Of a stretch of 64,000 nucleotides of DNA, positions 1-7,582 are shown in pieces. A program made the translations under genes and the position numbers. Source of the DNA: Streptomyces phaeolivaceus (GTDB lineage: Bacteria > Actinomycetota > Actinomycetes > Streptomycetales > Streptomycetaceae); NCBI RefSeq assembly GCF_009184865.1, contig NZ_CP045096.1:3658001-3722000 (forward strand), read 5' to 3'. How positions within the stretch are numbered: position 1 is the stretch's first letter; every line of letters begins with the position of its first letter. The notes under the pieces were generated by a model that saw nothing but the letters and a program-made list of their open reading frames with translations, was not told the origin of the DNA and did no database searches.

Positions 1-1
1 C

Positions 2-910
2 CTGATGCAGAACGGCAAGCTGTTCTATTCGGGCGCGAACGCGGGGTACGGGCCGGACGACATCGGGCGTGACCCCGGGATCTGGGACCTGAAGTCCAAC
101 AAGTTCACCAAGGTCCCCGGGATGAGCGACAGCAAGCTGCTGGAGACCGCCGGGACCGTGCTGCTGCCTCCGGCGCAGGACGAGAAGTACCTGGTGATCG
201 GCGGGGGCGGGGTCGGGGAGTCGGAGCGGTCCAGCAAGAGGACCCGGCTGATCGATCTGCTGGCCGACGAGCCCAGGTTCGTGGACGGGCCGGAGATGGC
301 CAAGGGCACGCGCTATCCGCAGGCCTCGATCCTGCCCGACGACACGGTCCTCATCGCCGGCGGCTCGGAGGACTATCGGGGGCGCGGCGACTCCAACATC
401 CTGGAGGCGCGGCTCTACGACGCGAGGACGGGTGAACTGCGGCGGGTGGCCGACCCGTTGGTGGGCCGCAACTACCACTCCGGGTCGATCCTGCTGCCGG
501 ACGGGCGGGTCGTGTTCTTCGGGTCGGACTCCCTGTACGCCGACAAGGCCAACACCAAGCCGGGGGAGTTCGAGCAGCGGATCGAGATCTATACGCCGCC
601 GTATCTCTTCCAGGACGCGCGGCCGACGCTGACGGGTGGGCCGAAGACGGTGGCGCGCGGCGGGAAGGCGGTGTTCGGGACGCGGCACGGGTCGTCGATC
701 AAGTCGGCGCGGTTGATCCGGCCGAGTGCGTCCACGCATGTGACCGATGTGGACCAGAAGTCGATCGCGGTGGACTTCGAGGTGACGGGGGATCGGATCA
801 GTGTGACCGTGCCGAAGAATCGGAATCTGGTGCAGTCGGGGTGGTACATGCTGTTCGTGACGGACGACGCGGGGACTCCGAGTGTCGCGCGGTGGGTGAA
901 AGTGCCGTAG
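2..910 (+). CDS. glxA: GlxA-type radical copper oxidase, 3' part
   Basis: This is the C-terminal ~300 residues of a galactose-oxidase-family mononuclear copper radical oxidase; the reading frame is open to the window edge, so the 5' part is missing. Visible are Kelch-like repeats, the RNYHSGS segment whose Tyr-His pair matches copper ligands of GlxA, a later STHVTD segment supplying the last His ligand, and a C-terminal immunoglobulin-like domain of the family. In Streptomyces GlxA is membrane-anchored and acts with the synthase CslA on a beta-linked glycan at hyphal tips. The convergent GH6 gene next door fits the cslA-glxA-cslZ locus. The cross-linking Cys lies outside the window. Confidence 0.88.
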   Translation: MMQNGKLFYSGANAGYGPDDIGRDPGIWDLKSNKFTKVPGMSDSKLLETAGTVLLPPAQDEKYLVIGGGGVGESERSSKRTRLIDLLADEPRFVDGPEMAKGTRYPQASILPDDTVLIAGGSEDYRGRGDSNILEARLYDARTGELRRVADPLVGRNYHSGSILLPDGRVVFFGSDSLYADKANTKPGEFEQRIEIYTPPYLFQDARPTLTGGPKTVARGGKAVFGTRHGSSIKSARLIRPSASTHVTDVDQKSIAVDFEVTGDRISVTVPKNRNLVQSGWYMLFVTDDAGTPSVARWVKVP

Positions 911-945
911 CGCTGCGCTGGCCTGCGCCGTTCCAAGCTCGGGCC

Positions 946-1022
946 CGGTGGGGGCTTCTCGCGCAGTTCCCCGCGCCCCTGAAACGCAGGGGCGCGGGGA
1001 ACTGCGCGACCAGCCCCCACCG
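946..1022. terminator. Long hairpin between convergent glxA and GH6 gene
   Basis: The sequence from 959 to 1009 is an inverted repeat with 23-bp perfect arms and a 5-nt loop. After a small bulge a further 11-bp pair of arms (946-956 with 1012-1022) continues the stem. It sits between two genes that end towards each other, so it is probably a bidirectional terminator. Its right arm is a copy of an interspersed repeat found at several other 3' ends here (core GGGGCGCGGGGAACTGCGCG). Confidence 0.75.
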
Positions 1023-1027
1023 GACCG

Positions 1028-2044
1028 TCAGTCGGACGCCTCGGCCAGGTCCAGCGCGTACTCCGGCCACCACTCCCCCGCCTTGGGCCCCCCCTTGCAC
1101 TCCCCGTCGGACTCGCCGGGCCGCTTCACCCACAGATACGCGTCCACCAGCTCGTCCTCCGTCTTGGTCGTCGGAGACTCCCCCAGCGCCCGCCCCGGCG
1201 GATTGCACCAGCGTTCGTCCTCGTCGCCCTCGGTCCAAGGCCCGTTGCCGTTGCGGCTGGTGTCGATGACGAACGGCTTGTCGCCGATCTTCGCGGAGAG
1301 TTGCCTGCCGTAGTCGATGGAGTCGTCGGTGGTGTAGAAGTTCGAGACGTTGACGGCGAAACCGTCGGCCTCTTCCACGCCGGCCCACTTGAGGGGTTCG
1401 TAGATCTCCTCGGGGTCGCCCCAGCCCGCGTTGCCCGCGTCCAGGTACACCTTCGTGTTCTTCAGCCCGCCGAGCCGCTCGATCGCGCCCTTGAGCAGGT
1501 CGTACCGCTCCTCGTGGAACTCCTCCGGCGTGCAGCCGTCCACCACGTGCAGCACCGCGTCGGGTTCCAGGACGACCGTGGCGGACCGGTCCCCGATGCC
1601 CTCGGCCACGCCGTCGATCCACGCCCGGTACGCGTCGCCGTCGGCCGCGCCGCCACCGGAGTACTGGCCGCAGTCGCGGTGCGGGATGTTGTAGAGGACG
1701 AGGACGGCGTCCCGTTCGGCCTTCTCCGCGGCCTCGGTGAAGCCCTTCGCCTCCTGCTCCGGGTTCTCCGGGCCGATCCACTCGCCGGTCGGCTGCTCGG
1801 CGATCCTGCGGATCAGTTCGGCGTCCTCGTCCTTGCCCGCCTTCTCGTAGGCGGCGACCTGCGCCGCCGCGTTCCCCTCCGGATTGACCCAGAACGGGTC
1901 CGTGCCGCTCGGCTGTTGGGTGATGCCGGAACCGGAGGACCGGTCCTCCTCGCCGTCACCGCCGTCTCCCCCGGAACAGCCGGCGAGCAGTAACGCCGCC
2001 ACCGCCACGGACGCCCGAACCCCGGCCCCCCTACTGCCGTACAT
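1028..2044 (-). CDS. cslZ: Secreted GH6 endoglucanase-like lipoprotein
   Basis: A 338-residue protein with a lipoprotein signal peptide ending in LLLAGC and an acidic linker, followed by a glycoside hydrolase family 6 domain. GH6 signatures seen are YNIPHRDCGQYSGG, VVLEPDAV (acidic residue of the active site), YLDAGNAGW, DTSRNGNGP, WCNPPGRALG and the C-terminal WVKRPGESDG. Family members hydrolyse beta-1,4-glucans by inversion. Convergent with glxA, it matches CslZ of the apical glycan locus. The start is the ATG at 2044, with GGGGGAG four bases upstream; longer in-frame starts lack this and would bury the signal peptide. The gene symbol rests on gene order plus family. Confidence 0.85.
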   Translation of the reverse strand: MYGSRGAGVRASVAVAALLLAGCSGGDGGDGEEDRSSGSGITQQPSGTDPFWVNPEGNAAAQVAAYEKAGKDEDAELIRRIAEQPTGEWIGPENPEQEAKGFTEAAEKAERDAVLVLYNIPHRDCGQYSGGGAADGDAYRAWIDGVAEGIGDRSATVVLEPDAVLHVVDGCTPEEFHEERYDLLKGAIERLGGLKNTKVYLDAGNAGWGDPEEIYEPLKWAGVEEADGFAVNVSNFYTTDDSIDYGRQLSAKIGDKPFVIDTSRNGNGPWTEGDEDERWCNPPGRALGESPTTKTEDELVDAYLWVKRPGESDGECKGGPKAGEWWPEYALDLAEASD

Positions 2045-2483
2045 CCAACTCCCCCTTGGGTGCACCGTGTCGTAAGCCCCAATCCTGACATAAGTCCCGC
2101 CTCGCCCACGAGGTCGTCGCCGCCTTGGCCGGGACGGCACCCGCGTCCGCCGTCTCCACCTGGACTGATGACATAGCGCCACGGCTTGTCGACTTGGCGT
2201 CAAACAGCCTCTAGCCGGTGGCGCCCGCACGCCCTAGAGTCACAGACGAACGGCCCGGTCCCCGGCCTGTCGCGCCCCGCCGGGTGCTCCGAGTTCCAAG
2301 ACCTCCCGTGTCCGCGCCGGGTTACTCCCGCAACCCGAGCGCGCACGGTCGAGGACCGGCCCGGTCGGCGGCCCCGGGGGGAGCGGGTCGCCGACCGGGC
2401 CGGGTGTCGTGTCCCTCGCGAACGGGCGGAACTGGCGCGCACATGGCCCCTTCCCGCCCCCCACCGGCCCCACCAGCCCTGTC
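2045..2483. other. Gene-free spacer
   Basis: About 440 bases upstream of the GH6 gene and downstream of the sortase gene. It should contain the GH6 promoter, but I see no convincing -35/-10 pair. No tandem repeats, RNA gene or credible small ORF was recognised. Confidence 0.5.
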
Positions 2484-3191
2484 CTACGGCCCCGTTCCGC
2501 TCAGATACGCGGAGACGACGACGTTCGCCGTATAGGTGCGGCTCGCCTTGTCGAACGTGCCGCCGCAGGTGACGAGTCGGAGTTCGGCACGCCCCGACTG
2601 CCGTACGCCGTAGGCCTGTCGGGCGTCGAAGTCGTCGCGGCCGAGGACCTGGACGTCGTCCACGGTGAACTCGGCGATCCGGCCGTCGCTGCGGGCCACC
2701 CGGATCTTCTCGCCGACCCCCAGAGCGCTCAGCTTGTAGAAGACGGCGGGCCGGGTCTCGGTGTCGACGTGCCCGACGAACAGCGCGGCACCCGTCGCGC
2801 CGGGCCGCGCGCCGGCCGCGTACCAGCCGACGACGCCCGGCTGACCGTAGGCGGGCGGTTCGATCGCCCCGTCCCGGTCCAGGCCCCGGGCCACGACCGG
2901 CGCCTGCACGCCCAGCGCGGGGATGTCCAGCCGCTGGGGCCGCGCGCCGCCCAACGGCTCGGCGGCGGGCGGCAGTTCGGCCTGCGCGGGCCGCCCGACC
3001 GCCGCCACGTCGCCGGTGGTCGGCGCGGACACACCGGGCCGTACTTCGGTGACCTCGCGGCCCCAGAGCCAGAGGCCGAGCAGCAGCACGGCCCAGGCGA
3101 CACCGGTGATGACACGACCGGTGCCGCCGCCGGACCCGGCCCCGGTGCCCCCGATCTCGCTTCCGTCGTCGGAGTAGTCCCGTCTCGGCAC
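2484..3191 (-). CDS. Class F sortase
   Basis: A 235-residue sortase: short cytoplasmic N-terminus, one signal-anchor helix (TGVAWAVLLLGLWLWG), a Pro/Ala-rich linker, then the beta-barrel. The catalytic triad is visible as His in FVGHVDTE, Cys in LVTCGG and Arg in KASRTYTAN. Short class F sortases of Actinobacteria are membrane-bound transpeptidases that cleave LPxTG-like signals; few substrates are known. The GTG at 3191 was chosen because it follows the stop of the upstream gene by 10 bases with a G-rich ribosome site; the longer frame would overlap that gene. It is probably co-transcribed with the secreted protein gene upstream, a candidate substrate. Confidence 0.85.
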   Translation of the reverse strand: MPRRDYSDDGSEIGGTGAGSGGGTGRVITGVAWAVLLLGLWLWGREVTEVRPGVSAPTTGDVAAVGRPAQAELPPAAEPLGGARPQRLDIPALGVQAPVVARGLDRDGAIEPPAYGQPGVVGWYAAGARPGATGAALFVGHVDTETRPAVFYKLSALGVGEKIRVARSDGRIAEFTVDDVQVLGRDDFDARQAYGVRQSGRAELRLVTCGGTFDKASRTYTANVVVSAYLSGTGP

Positions 3192-3201
3192 CGCGACCCC
3201 C

Positions 3202-3927
3202 TTACTCCGTGCCTCGGTGGTGGCCCCGGCGCGCACCCCGCGCCACGACCACCACCCCCGCGACTCCGGCGAGGACCAGCCCGATCACCGCGTGCCGGGT
3301 GCCGGGGCCGGTGTGCCGGGCGTCGTCCATGGAGTTGGCCGGATCGGCCGAGCCCCGCGCGTCCGCCGTATCGCCCACCGCGAGCTGCGCCGCCGCCCCA
3401 CCGCCGCCCGCGCGCACGGGGGCGACCGGGGAGGCGGGGGCCTGGGGCGGCGGGGAGGCGGCGGACTCGTCCGCAGGCCGCTCGGTCCGCGACCGCTCGG
3501 TGGCAGGTGGCTTGGTGGCGGGCGGCTTGGTGGCGGGGGGCCTGGTGGCGGGGGGCCGGCTACCGGGCTTCCCGTCGCCGACCTCGATCGTCCCCTTGAC
3601 CTTGTCTTCCTTGCCGTCGCAGGTGATCCGTACGCCGTAGGTGCCGGGCTTGAGCGAGGACCGTACGCGGGTCTCCCCGGCGAGCGTGCCGAGGCTGCCG
3701 CCGCTGAGCCGGGTGAGCTGCGCGTCCGCGACGAACGCCTTGGAGGCGGCCGTTCCGGACCTCCCCGCACAGCCCTGGGCACGTACCTGGATGTCGCTGC
3801 CGGGCGCCGGCGAGGCCGGCACCACCGAGACGTTCCCCGAGTCGGCCGCGTGGACCGAGGGCGCCGACACGGTCAGCGCTGCCGCGACCACCGCCTCGGC
3901 GCAGAGAGTGACTCGCGATGAGCCCAT
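3202..3927 (-). CDS. Secreted, C-terminally anchored protein paired with the sortase
   Basis: A 241-residue protein with an N-terminal signal peptide ending near VHAADSG and a ~100-residue domain with two Cys (GCAGRSG, ITCDGKED) likely forming a disulfide. Then comes a Pro/Ala/Thr linker with repeated RPPATK units, a C-terminal hydrophobic helix (AVIGLVLAGVAGVVVV) and a basic tail. This is the layout of a wall-spanning surface protein. No LPxTG or LAxTG motif is seen before the helix, so it may simply stay membrane-anchored. It lies 10 bases upstream of the class F sortase in the same operon. The family is unrecognised. Confidence 0.75.
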   Translation of the reverse strand: MGSSRVTLCAEAVVAAALTVSAPSVHAADSGNVSVVPASPAPGSDIQVRAQGCAGRSGTAASKAFVADAQLTRLSGGSLGTLAGETRVRSSLKPGTYGVRITCDGKEDKVKGTIEVGDGKPGSRPPATRPPATKPPATKPPATERSRTERPADESAASPPPQAPASPVAPVRAGGGGAAAQLAVGDTADARGSADPANSMDDARHTGPGTRHAVIGLVLAGVAGVVVVARGARRGHHRGTE

Positions 3928-4083
3928 GGTGAACCTCCAGACACCTGAGACTCACCCGCCGGGCGACGGGCCGCATCCGGGGACGGGCCGCGACTGCTCC
4001 GTACGAGTGTCCGACGGGTGTCCGGGGTTTTGGACGCACGTCCGGGGCCTTGGACAGGCGCCATAGGTCTTGTGCGGGCGTCC

Positions 4084-4168
4084 GAGGTCCGTCCGGCTCC
4101 GAGGTCCGTCCGGCTCCGAGGTCCGTCCGGCTCCGAGGTCTGTCCGGCTCCGAGGTCTGTCCGGCTCC
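4084..4168. repeat. 17-bp tandem repeat, five copies
   Basis: Five head-to-tail copies of GAGGTCCGTCCGGCTCC, the last two differing by one C-to-T change. The array begins directly after the 3' end of the HAD phosphatase gene (minus strand) and lies in the spacer shared with the secreted protein gene. A second array here, at 33334-33435, also has a 17-bp unit but an unrelated sequence. Confidence 0.9.
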
Positions 4169-4171
4169 GGG

Positions 4172-4951
4172 TCAGATGCGGTCGACGAGGTCCGCGATCG
4201 AGTTCACGACCTTCGACGGGCGGTACGGGAACTTCTCGATCTGCTCGGGGGTCGTCAGTCCGGTGAGGACGAGGAAGGTCTCCATCCCGGCCTCGATGCC
4301 CGCGAGGACGTCCGTGTCCATGCGGTCGCCGATCATCGCGCTGGTCTCGGAGTGCGCGCCGATCGCGTTCAGGCCGGTGCGCATCATCAGCGGGTTCGGC
4401 TTGCCCGCGAAGTACGGCTTCTGCCCGGTCGCCTTGGTGATCAGCGCGGCCACGGCACCGGTCGCGGGCAGCGGGCCCTCGGTGGAGGGGCCGGTCTCGT
4501 CCGGGTTGGTGGCGATGAACCGGGCGCCGCCGTTGATCAGCCGTACCGCCTTCGTCATGGCCTCGAAGGAGTACGTGCGGGTCTCGCCGAGGACGACGTA
4601 GTCGGGCCGGTGGTCGGTGAGGACGTACCCGATGTCGTGCAGCGCGGTCGTCAGCCCCGCCTCGCCGATGACGTACGCCGTGCCGCCGGGCCGCTGGTCG
4701 TCCAGGAACTGGGCGGTCGCGAGGGCCGAGGTCCAGATGTTCTCCACGGGCACGTCCAGGCCCATACGGGAGAGGCGGGCGTGCAGGTCACGGGCCGTGT
4801 AGATCGAGTTGTTGGTGAGGACCAGGAAGGGCCGCCCGGACTCGCGGAGCTTCTTTATGAAGGCATCGGCGCCGGGGATCGGCACGCCCTCGTGGATGAG
4901 CACCCCGTCCATGTCGGTGAGCCACGACTCGATGGGCTTGCGCTCTGCCAT
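4172..4951 (-). CDS. HAD-IIA family phosphatase, NagD-like
   Basis: A 259-residue cytoplasmic HAD-superfamily hydrolase. Motif I is WLTDMDGVL (nucleophile Asp), motif II VLTNNS, and motif IV IGDRMDTDVLAGIEAG; the cap lies between motifs II and III as in class IIA enzymes (NagD, phosphoglycolate and nucleotide phosphatases). The substrate cannot be told. The ATG at 4951 has AGGAG seven bases upstream; the longer frame to 5038 runs through repeated spacer DNA and is rejected. It has no obvious operon partner. Confidence 0.85.
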   Translation of the reverse strand: MAERKPIESWLTDMDGVLIHEGVPIPGADAFIKKLRESGRPFLVLTNNSIYTARDLHARLSRMGLDVPVENIWTSALATAQFLDDQRPGGTAYVIGEAGLTTALHDIGYVLTDHRPDYVVLGETRTYSFEAMTKAVRLINGGARFIATNPDETGPSTEGPLPATGAVAALITKATGQKPYFAGKPNPLMMRTGLNAIGAHSETSAMIGDRMDTDVLAGIEAGMETFLVLTGLTTPEQIEKFPYRPSKVVNSIADLVDRI

Positions 4952-5065
4952 GTACCTTCTCCTGCCGACCTCTGCCGATTCCTGCCGATTCCTGCCGTAC
5001 GTCCGTACATCCGCACATCCGCACGTCCGGGTCCGCACATCCGTACGTCCGGGTCCGCCCCAACC

Positions 5066-5132
5066 CTAGGGCCTGTCGTCACATTCCCGTCATCGCCCGA
5101 GGGGCAGACGGGAATGTGACGACAGGCCCTAG
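5066..5132. repeat. 26-bp perfect inverted repeat flanked by CTAG
   Basis: Arms of 26 bp (5066-5091 and 5107-5132) are perfectly complementary around a 15-base loop that itself contains a 4-bp stem. Each arm begins or ends with CTAG and contains GGCCTGTCGTCACATTCCC. It lies between the 3' end of the 5196-6116 gene and the 5' side of the HAD gene, both on the minus strand, so it could terminate the former. The length, perfect arms and CTAG ends also fit a miniature transposable element or insertion remnant. Confidence 0.8.
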
Positions 5133-5195
5133 CCCTGGCTGAAAAGAGGAGGTCGGTCTTGGCCGCTGAGACCGTGCCCCTCGCGCCACCCCGCC

Positions 5196-6116
5196 TCACC
5201 CGGCGCGCCTGCGGACGGCCGCCACCAGCAGCCCGCCGGCGGACAGGAGCAGCAGCCCGGTCACATACGGCAGCGCCTCGCGCATCCCCGAAGCGGCCAA
5301 CTCGTCGGCGTACGGCCGCGGCTCGCCCCGCACGGCATCGGGTACGTCCTCACCGCCCTCCTTCACGACCCCACCACCGTCCGGGCCGCCCCCTTCCTTG
5401 CCCACCTCCCCCACCTCTTCCTCCCCCACGACCTCCTTCCCTGCCTCTCTTCCCCCTTCCTTCCCTCTCCCCCCTTCCGCTTCCCCCTCCTCCTCGCCGT
5501 CGGTGATCCGGAAACGGTAGGCGTTGGACTCGCCCACCCACTCGCTGTCGTCGCCGCGCCGCTCGATCACGGCCGCGTTCGCCACGACGTCGTTGGGCAC
5601 GACCGCGTCGGAGGTGAGGGAGAGCCGGACCCGGACGGTGAGGGTGCGGCCGGGCGGCACGGTGAAGCCGGGTCCGCCGCCCTCGCCGTCGCCGCCGAGG
5701 ACGCCGACCAGCTCGTCGGCGTCGGTCCGTTCGAAGGTGACCGGCCGGGGCGTGGACCCCTTGGCATCCGGATAGAACTCCAGCTGCGGCTGGGTCCGCC
5801 TCAGCGTGCGCGCGCCGTCGACCAGGACGATCACCGGGTGGATGTTGCCGCAGGTCCGGGAGGTGGTGTTGGTGAGTTCCACCGTCCAGGTGTGGAAGCC
5901 GCCGCCGGCGACGTAGGTGGCGGGGCCGCCGCGGATCCGGGTGCGGAGGGGGAAGGCGCCGTCGTCGGCACCGGCACAGGTGGGCCGCCGGTCGGCCGAT
6001 GCCGCGCCGACGGGTACGGGGGCGGCGGCAGAGGCACTGTCGAGCGCCACCGCGGGACCACTGAAGAGGGCGGCTGCGGTGGCGAGGGCAGAGGTCAGAC
6101 ACGTACACAGTCGCAT
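5196..6116 (-). CDS. Secreted surface protein with C-terminal sorting-like region
   Basis: About 306 residues: a signal peptide (CLTSALATAAALFSGPAVALDSASA), a beta-rich extracellular domain of ~190 residues containing two Cys (PTCAGADD, RTCGNIHP), a low-complexity Glu/Gly/Lys linker of ~60 residues, then LAASG, a hydrophobic helix and the basic tail VRRRAG. The LAASG-helix-basic layout resembles the LAxTG sorting signal used by class E sortases of Streptomyces, one of which is encoded at 11663-12334. The ATG at 6116 starts cleanly at the signal peptide, but no good ribosome site is visible. Function unknown. Confidence 0.7.
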   Translation of the reverse strand: MRLCTCLTSALATAAALFSGPAVALDSASAAAPVPVGAASADRRPTCAGADDGAFPLRTRIRGGPATYVAGGGFHTWTVELTNTTSRTCGNIHPVIVLVDGARTLRRTQPQLEFYPDAKGSTPRPVTFERTDADELVGVLGGDGEGGGPGFTVPPGRTLTVRVRLSLTSDAVVPNDVVANAAVIERRGDDSEWVGESNAYRFRITDGEEEGEAEGGRGKEGGREAGKEVVGEEEVGEVGKEGGGPDGGGVVKEGGEDVPDAVRGEPRPYADELAASGMREALPYVTGLLLLSAGGLLVAAVRRRAG

Positions 6117-6252
6117 GAACACATGACCATGCCATCGGCCCGCCCCCACGAGCCCCGCCGCGCCTGGGAGTCCCGGGATCGACGACGGATGTCCGCTCGA
6201 TCAGCGGAGCGGAGGGGCGCCCTCGTAGACACCGGACCAGGACGGCCCGGCC

Positions 6253-6300
6253 CTTTCAGGGGCGCGGGGAACTGCGCGACAAGCCACGACGAACCCGCGC
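6253..6300. repeat. Interspersed repeat copy (GGGGCGCGGGGAACTGCGCG family)
   Basis: One arm of the interspersed element seen in hairpin form at 946-1022, followed by its usual trailing sequence CAAGCCACGACGAACCCGC. It lies downstream of the ROK regulator gene (minus strand), again at a 3' end. Confidence 0.75.
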
Positions 6301-6344
6301 CCGCCAACGCACCCCACCCCCGCCCCCACGGCGCGCAGGCGCAC

Positions 6345-7526
6345 TCACCCATCCTCACGCCCGAACAACGGCGCCAACAACAACTGAGCCGCCCCCTCCG
6401 CAACCCCGGACGCCCCACCCCCGGCCACCCGAACCGGCACGGCCGGATCCTCCCCCTGCCGCCGAGCCCACTCGTCCAGCACGACCCCCACCCCCCGCAC
6501 GAACGCGTCCGGCCGAGCCTCCACCGTGCGCCCGCCCAGCAGCACCAGCTCGATGTCCAGCAGCCCCACCAGATTCGCGGCCCCCGTACCGAGCACCCGC
6601 GCCGCCTCCGCCACATCCCCCCGCGCCACCGCCGCGAGGCACAACGCCTCCACGCACCCCCGGTTCCCGCACTCGCACATCGGCCCGTCCAGTTGCACCA
6701 CCTGGTGCCCGAACTCACCGGCGCGCGTCCGGGCCCCGCGATGCACCACCCCGTCGATCACAAGGCCGGCCCCCAGTCCCGTACCGAGGTGGAGGTAGGC
6801 GAAGGAGCCGTGCGCCCCCGCGACCGCCGCGAGTCCCAGGGCCGCCGCGTTGGTGTCCTTGTCGACCACCACCGGCATCCCCAGCCGCCGTGCCAGCGCC
6901 GCCCGCAGCGGGAACCCGTCCCACTCCGGGAAGCCGGTGACCCGGTGCAGCACACCGTGCAGATGATCGAGGGGGCCGGGGAGGGCGACCCCGACGCCGA
7001 GCACGGGGAGGAGGGAGGAGCCGTACGCGCCGGGCCCGCCCTCGACCGGTACCGCGATCCGGCCCTCGCTCACCCCGGCCAGCAGCGCCTCGACCTCCCG
7101 TGCCGCGCCCTCGACGACCGCGTCGGCCCCGGCGCCGAGGTTGAGCGGTGCCCGCCGCTCCGCGACGACCGTGCCGGTCAGATCGCAGAGGACGGCGGTC
7201 AGTTCGTCGCGGTCGAGGTGGAGGCCCACCGCGTGCCCGGCGTCGGGCACCAGCCGCAGCACGGTACGCGGCTTGCCACCGGTGGACGCCCGGTACCCCG
7301 CCTCGGTCACCAGCCCGTCCGCGCGCAGCCGGGCGGTGATCTTGCTGACCGCCTGCGGGGTGAGCCCGGTCCGGTCGGCCAGCTCCAGCCGGCTTATCCC
7401 GGCCACCCCGGCGGTCCGCAGCAGGTCCAGCACCAGCGCCCCGTTGTGGCTGCGCAGGGCGAGCAGATTCCCGCCGGTCACCCCGGCGGTACGCCCGGTC
7501 CGGTCGCTGTTCCCGTTGCCGTTCAC
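6345..7526 (-). CDS. ROK-family transcriptional regulator
   Basis: A 393-residue NagC/XylR-type protein. Residues ~25-85 form a winged helix-turn-helix (SRLELADRTGLTPQAVSKI). The rest is a ROK sugar-kinase-like fold with the ROK zinc signature CECGNRGCVEA, a glycine-rich phosphate loop (LGTGLGAGLV) and EFGHQVV. Such regulators bind a sugar or sugar phosphate and usually repress neighbouring sugar genes. It is transcribed divergently from the oxidoreductase at 7583; a 13-bp palindrome in the shared 56-bp region is the likely operator and would allow autoregulation. The start is GTG behind a G-run. Confidence 0.85.
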   Translation of the reverse strand: MNGNGNSDRTGRTAGVTGGNLLALRSHNGALVLDLLRTAGVAGISRLELADRTGLTPQAVSKITARLRADGLVTEAGYRASTGGKPRTVLRLVPDAGHAVGLHLDRDELTAVLCDLTGTVVAERRAPLNLGAGADAVVEGAAREVEALLAGVSEGRIAVPVEGGPGAYGSSLLPVLGVGVALPGPLDHLHGVLHRVTGFPEWDGFPLRAALARRLGMPVVVDKDTNAAALGLAAVAGAHGSFAYLHLGTGLGAGLVIDGVVHRGARTRAGEFGHQVVQLDGPMCECGNRGCVEALCLAAVARGDVAEAARVLGTGAANLVGLLDIELVLLGGRTVEARPDAFVRGVGVVLDEWARRQGEDPAVPVRVAGGGASGVAEGAAQLLLAPLFGREDG

Positions 7527-7546
7527 ACCCCCATTGTCCCTCGCGC

Positions 7547-7575
7547 TTGCACTTTGGCAACAGCGTTGCTTAAGT
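7547..7575 (+). promoter_or_regulatory. Promoter with embedded palindromic operator, oxidoreductase gene
   Basis: TTGCAC at 7547-7552 and TTAAGT at 7570-7575 are separated by 17 bases. The spacer ends with the perfect palindrome GCAACAGCGTTGC (7557-7569). The predicted start of transcription falls close to the ATG at 7583, so the mRNA may be leaderless. On the other strand TTGCCA and GACAAT, 16 bases apart, could serve the ROK gene across the same palindrome. Binding by the ROK protein is inferred. Confidence 0.55.
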
Positions 7576-7582
7576 GGAAGAC

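Noticed and set aside
4952..5065. N-terminal extension of the HAD phosphatase
   Set aside because: The extra frame translates short repeats (CCGATTCCTG, ACGTCCG) and the ATG at 4951 has a good ribosome site.
5196..5260. LPYVTG as a classical LPxTG sorting signal
   Set aside because: It has an extra residue (LPxxTG) and lies inside the hydrophobic helix rather than before it; LAASG upstream is better placed.
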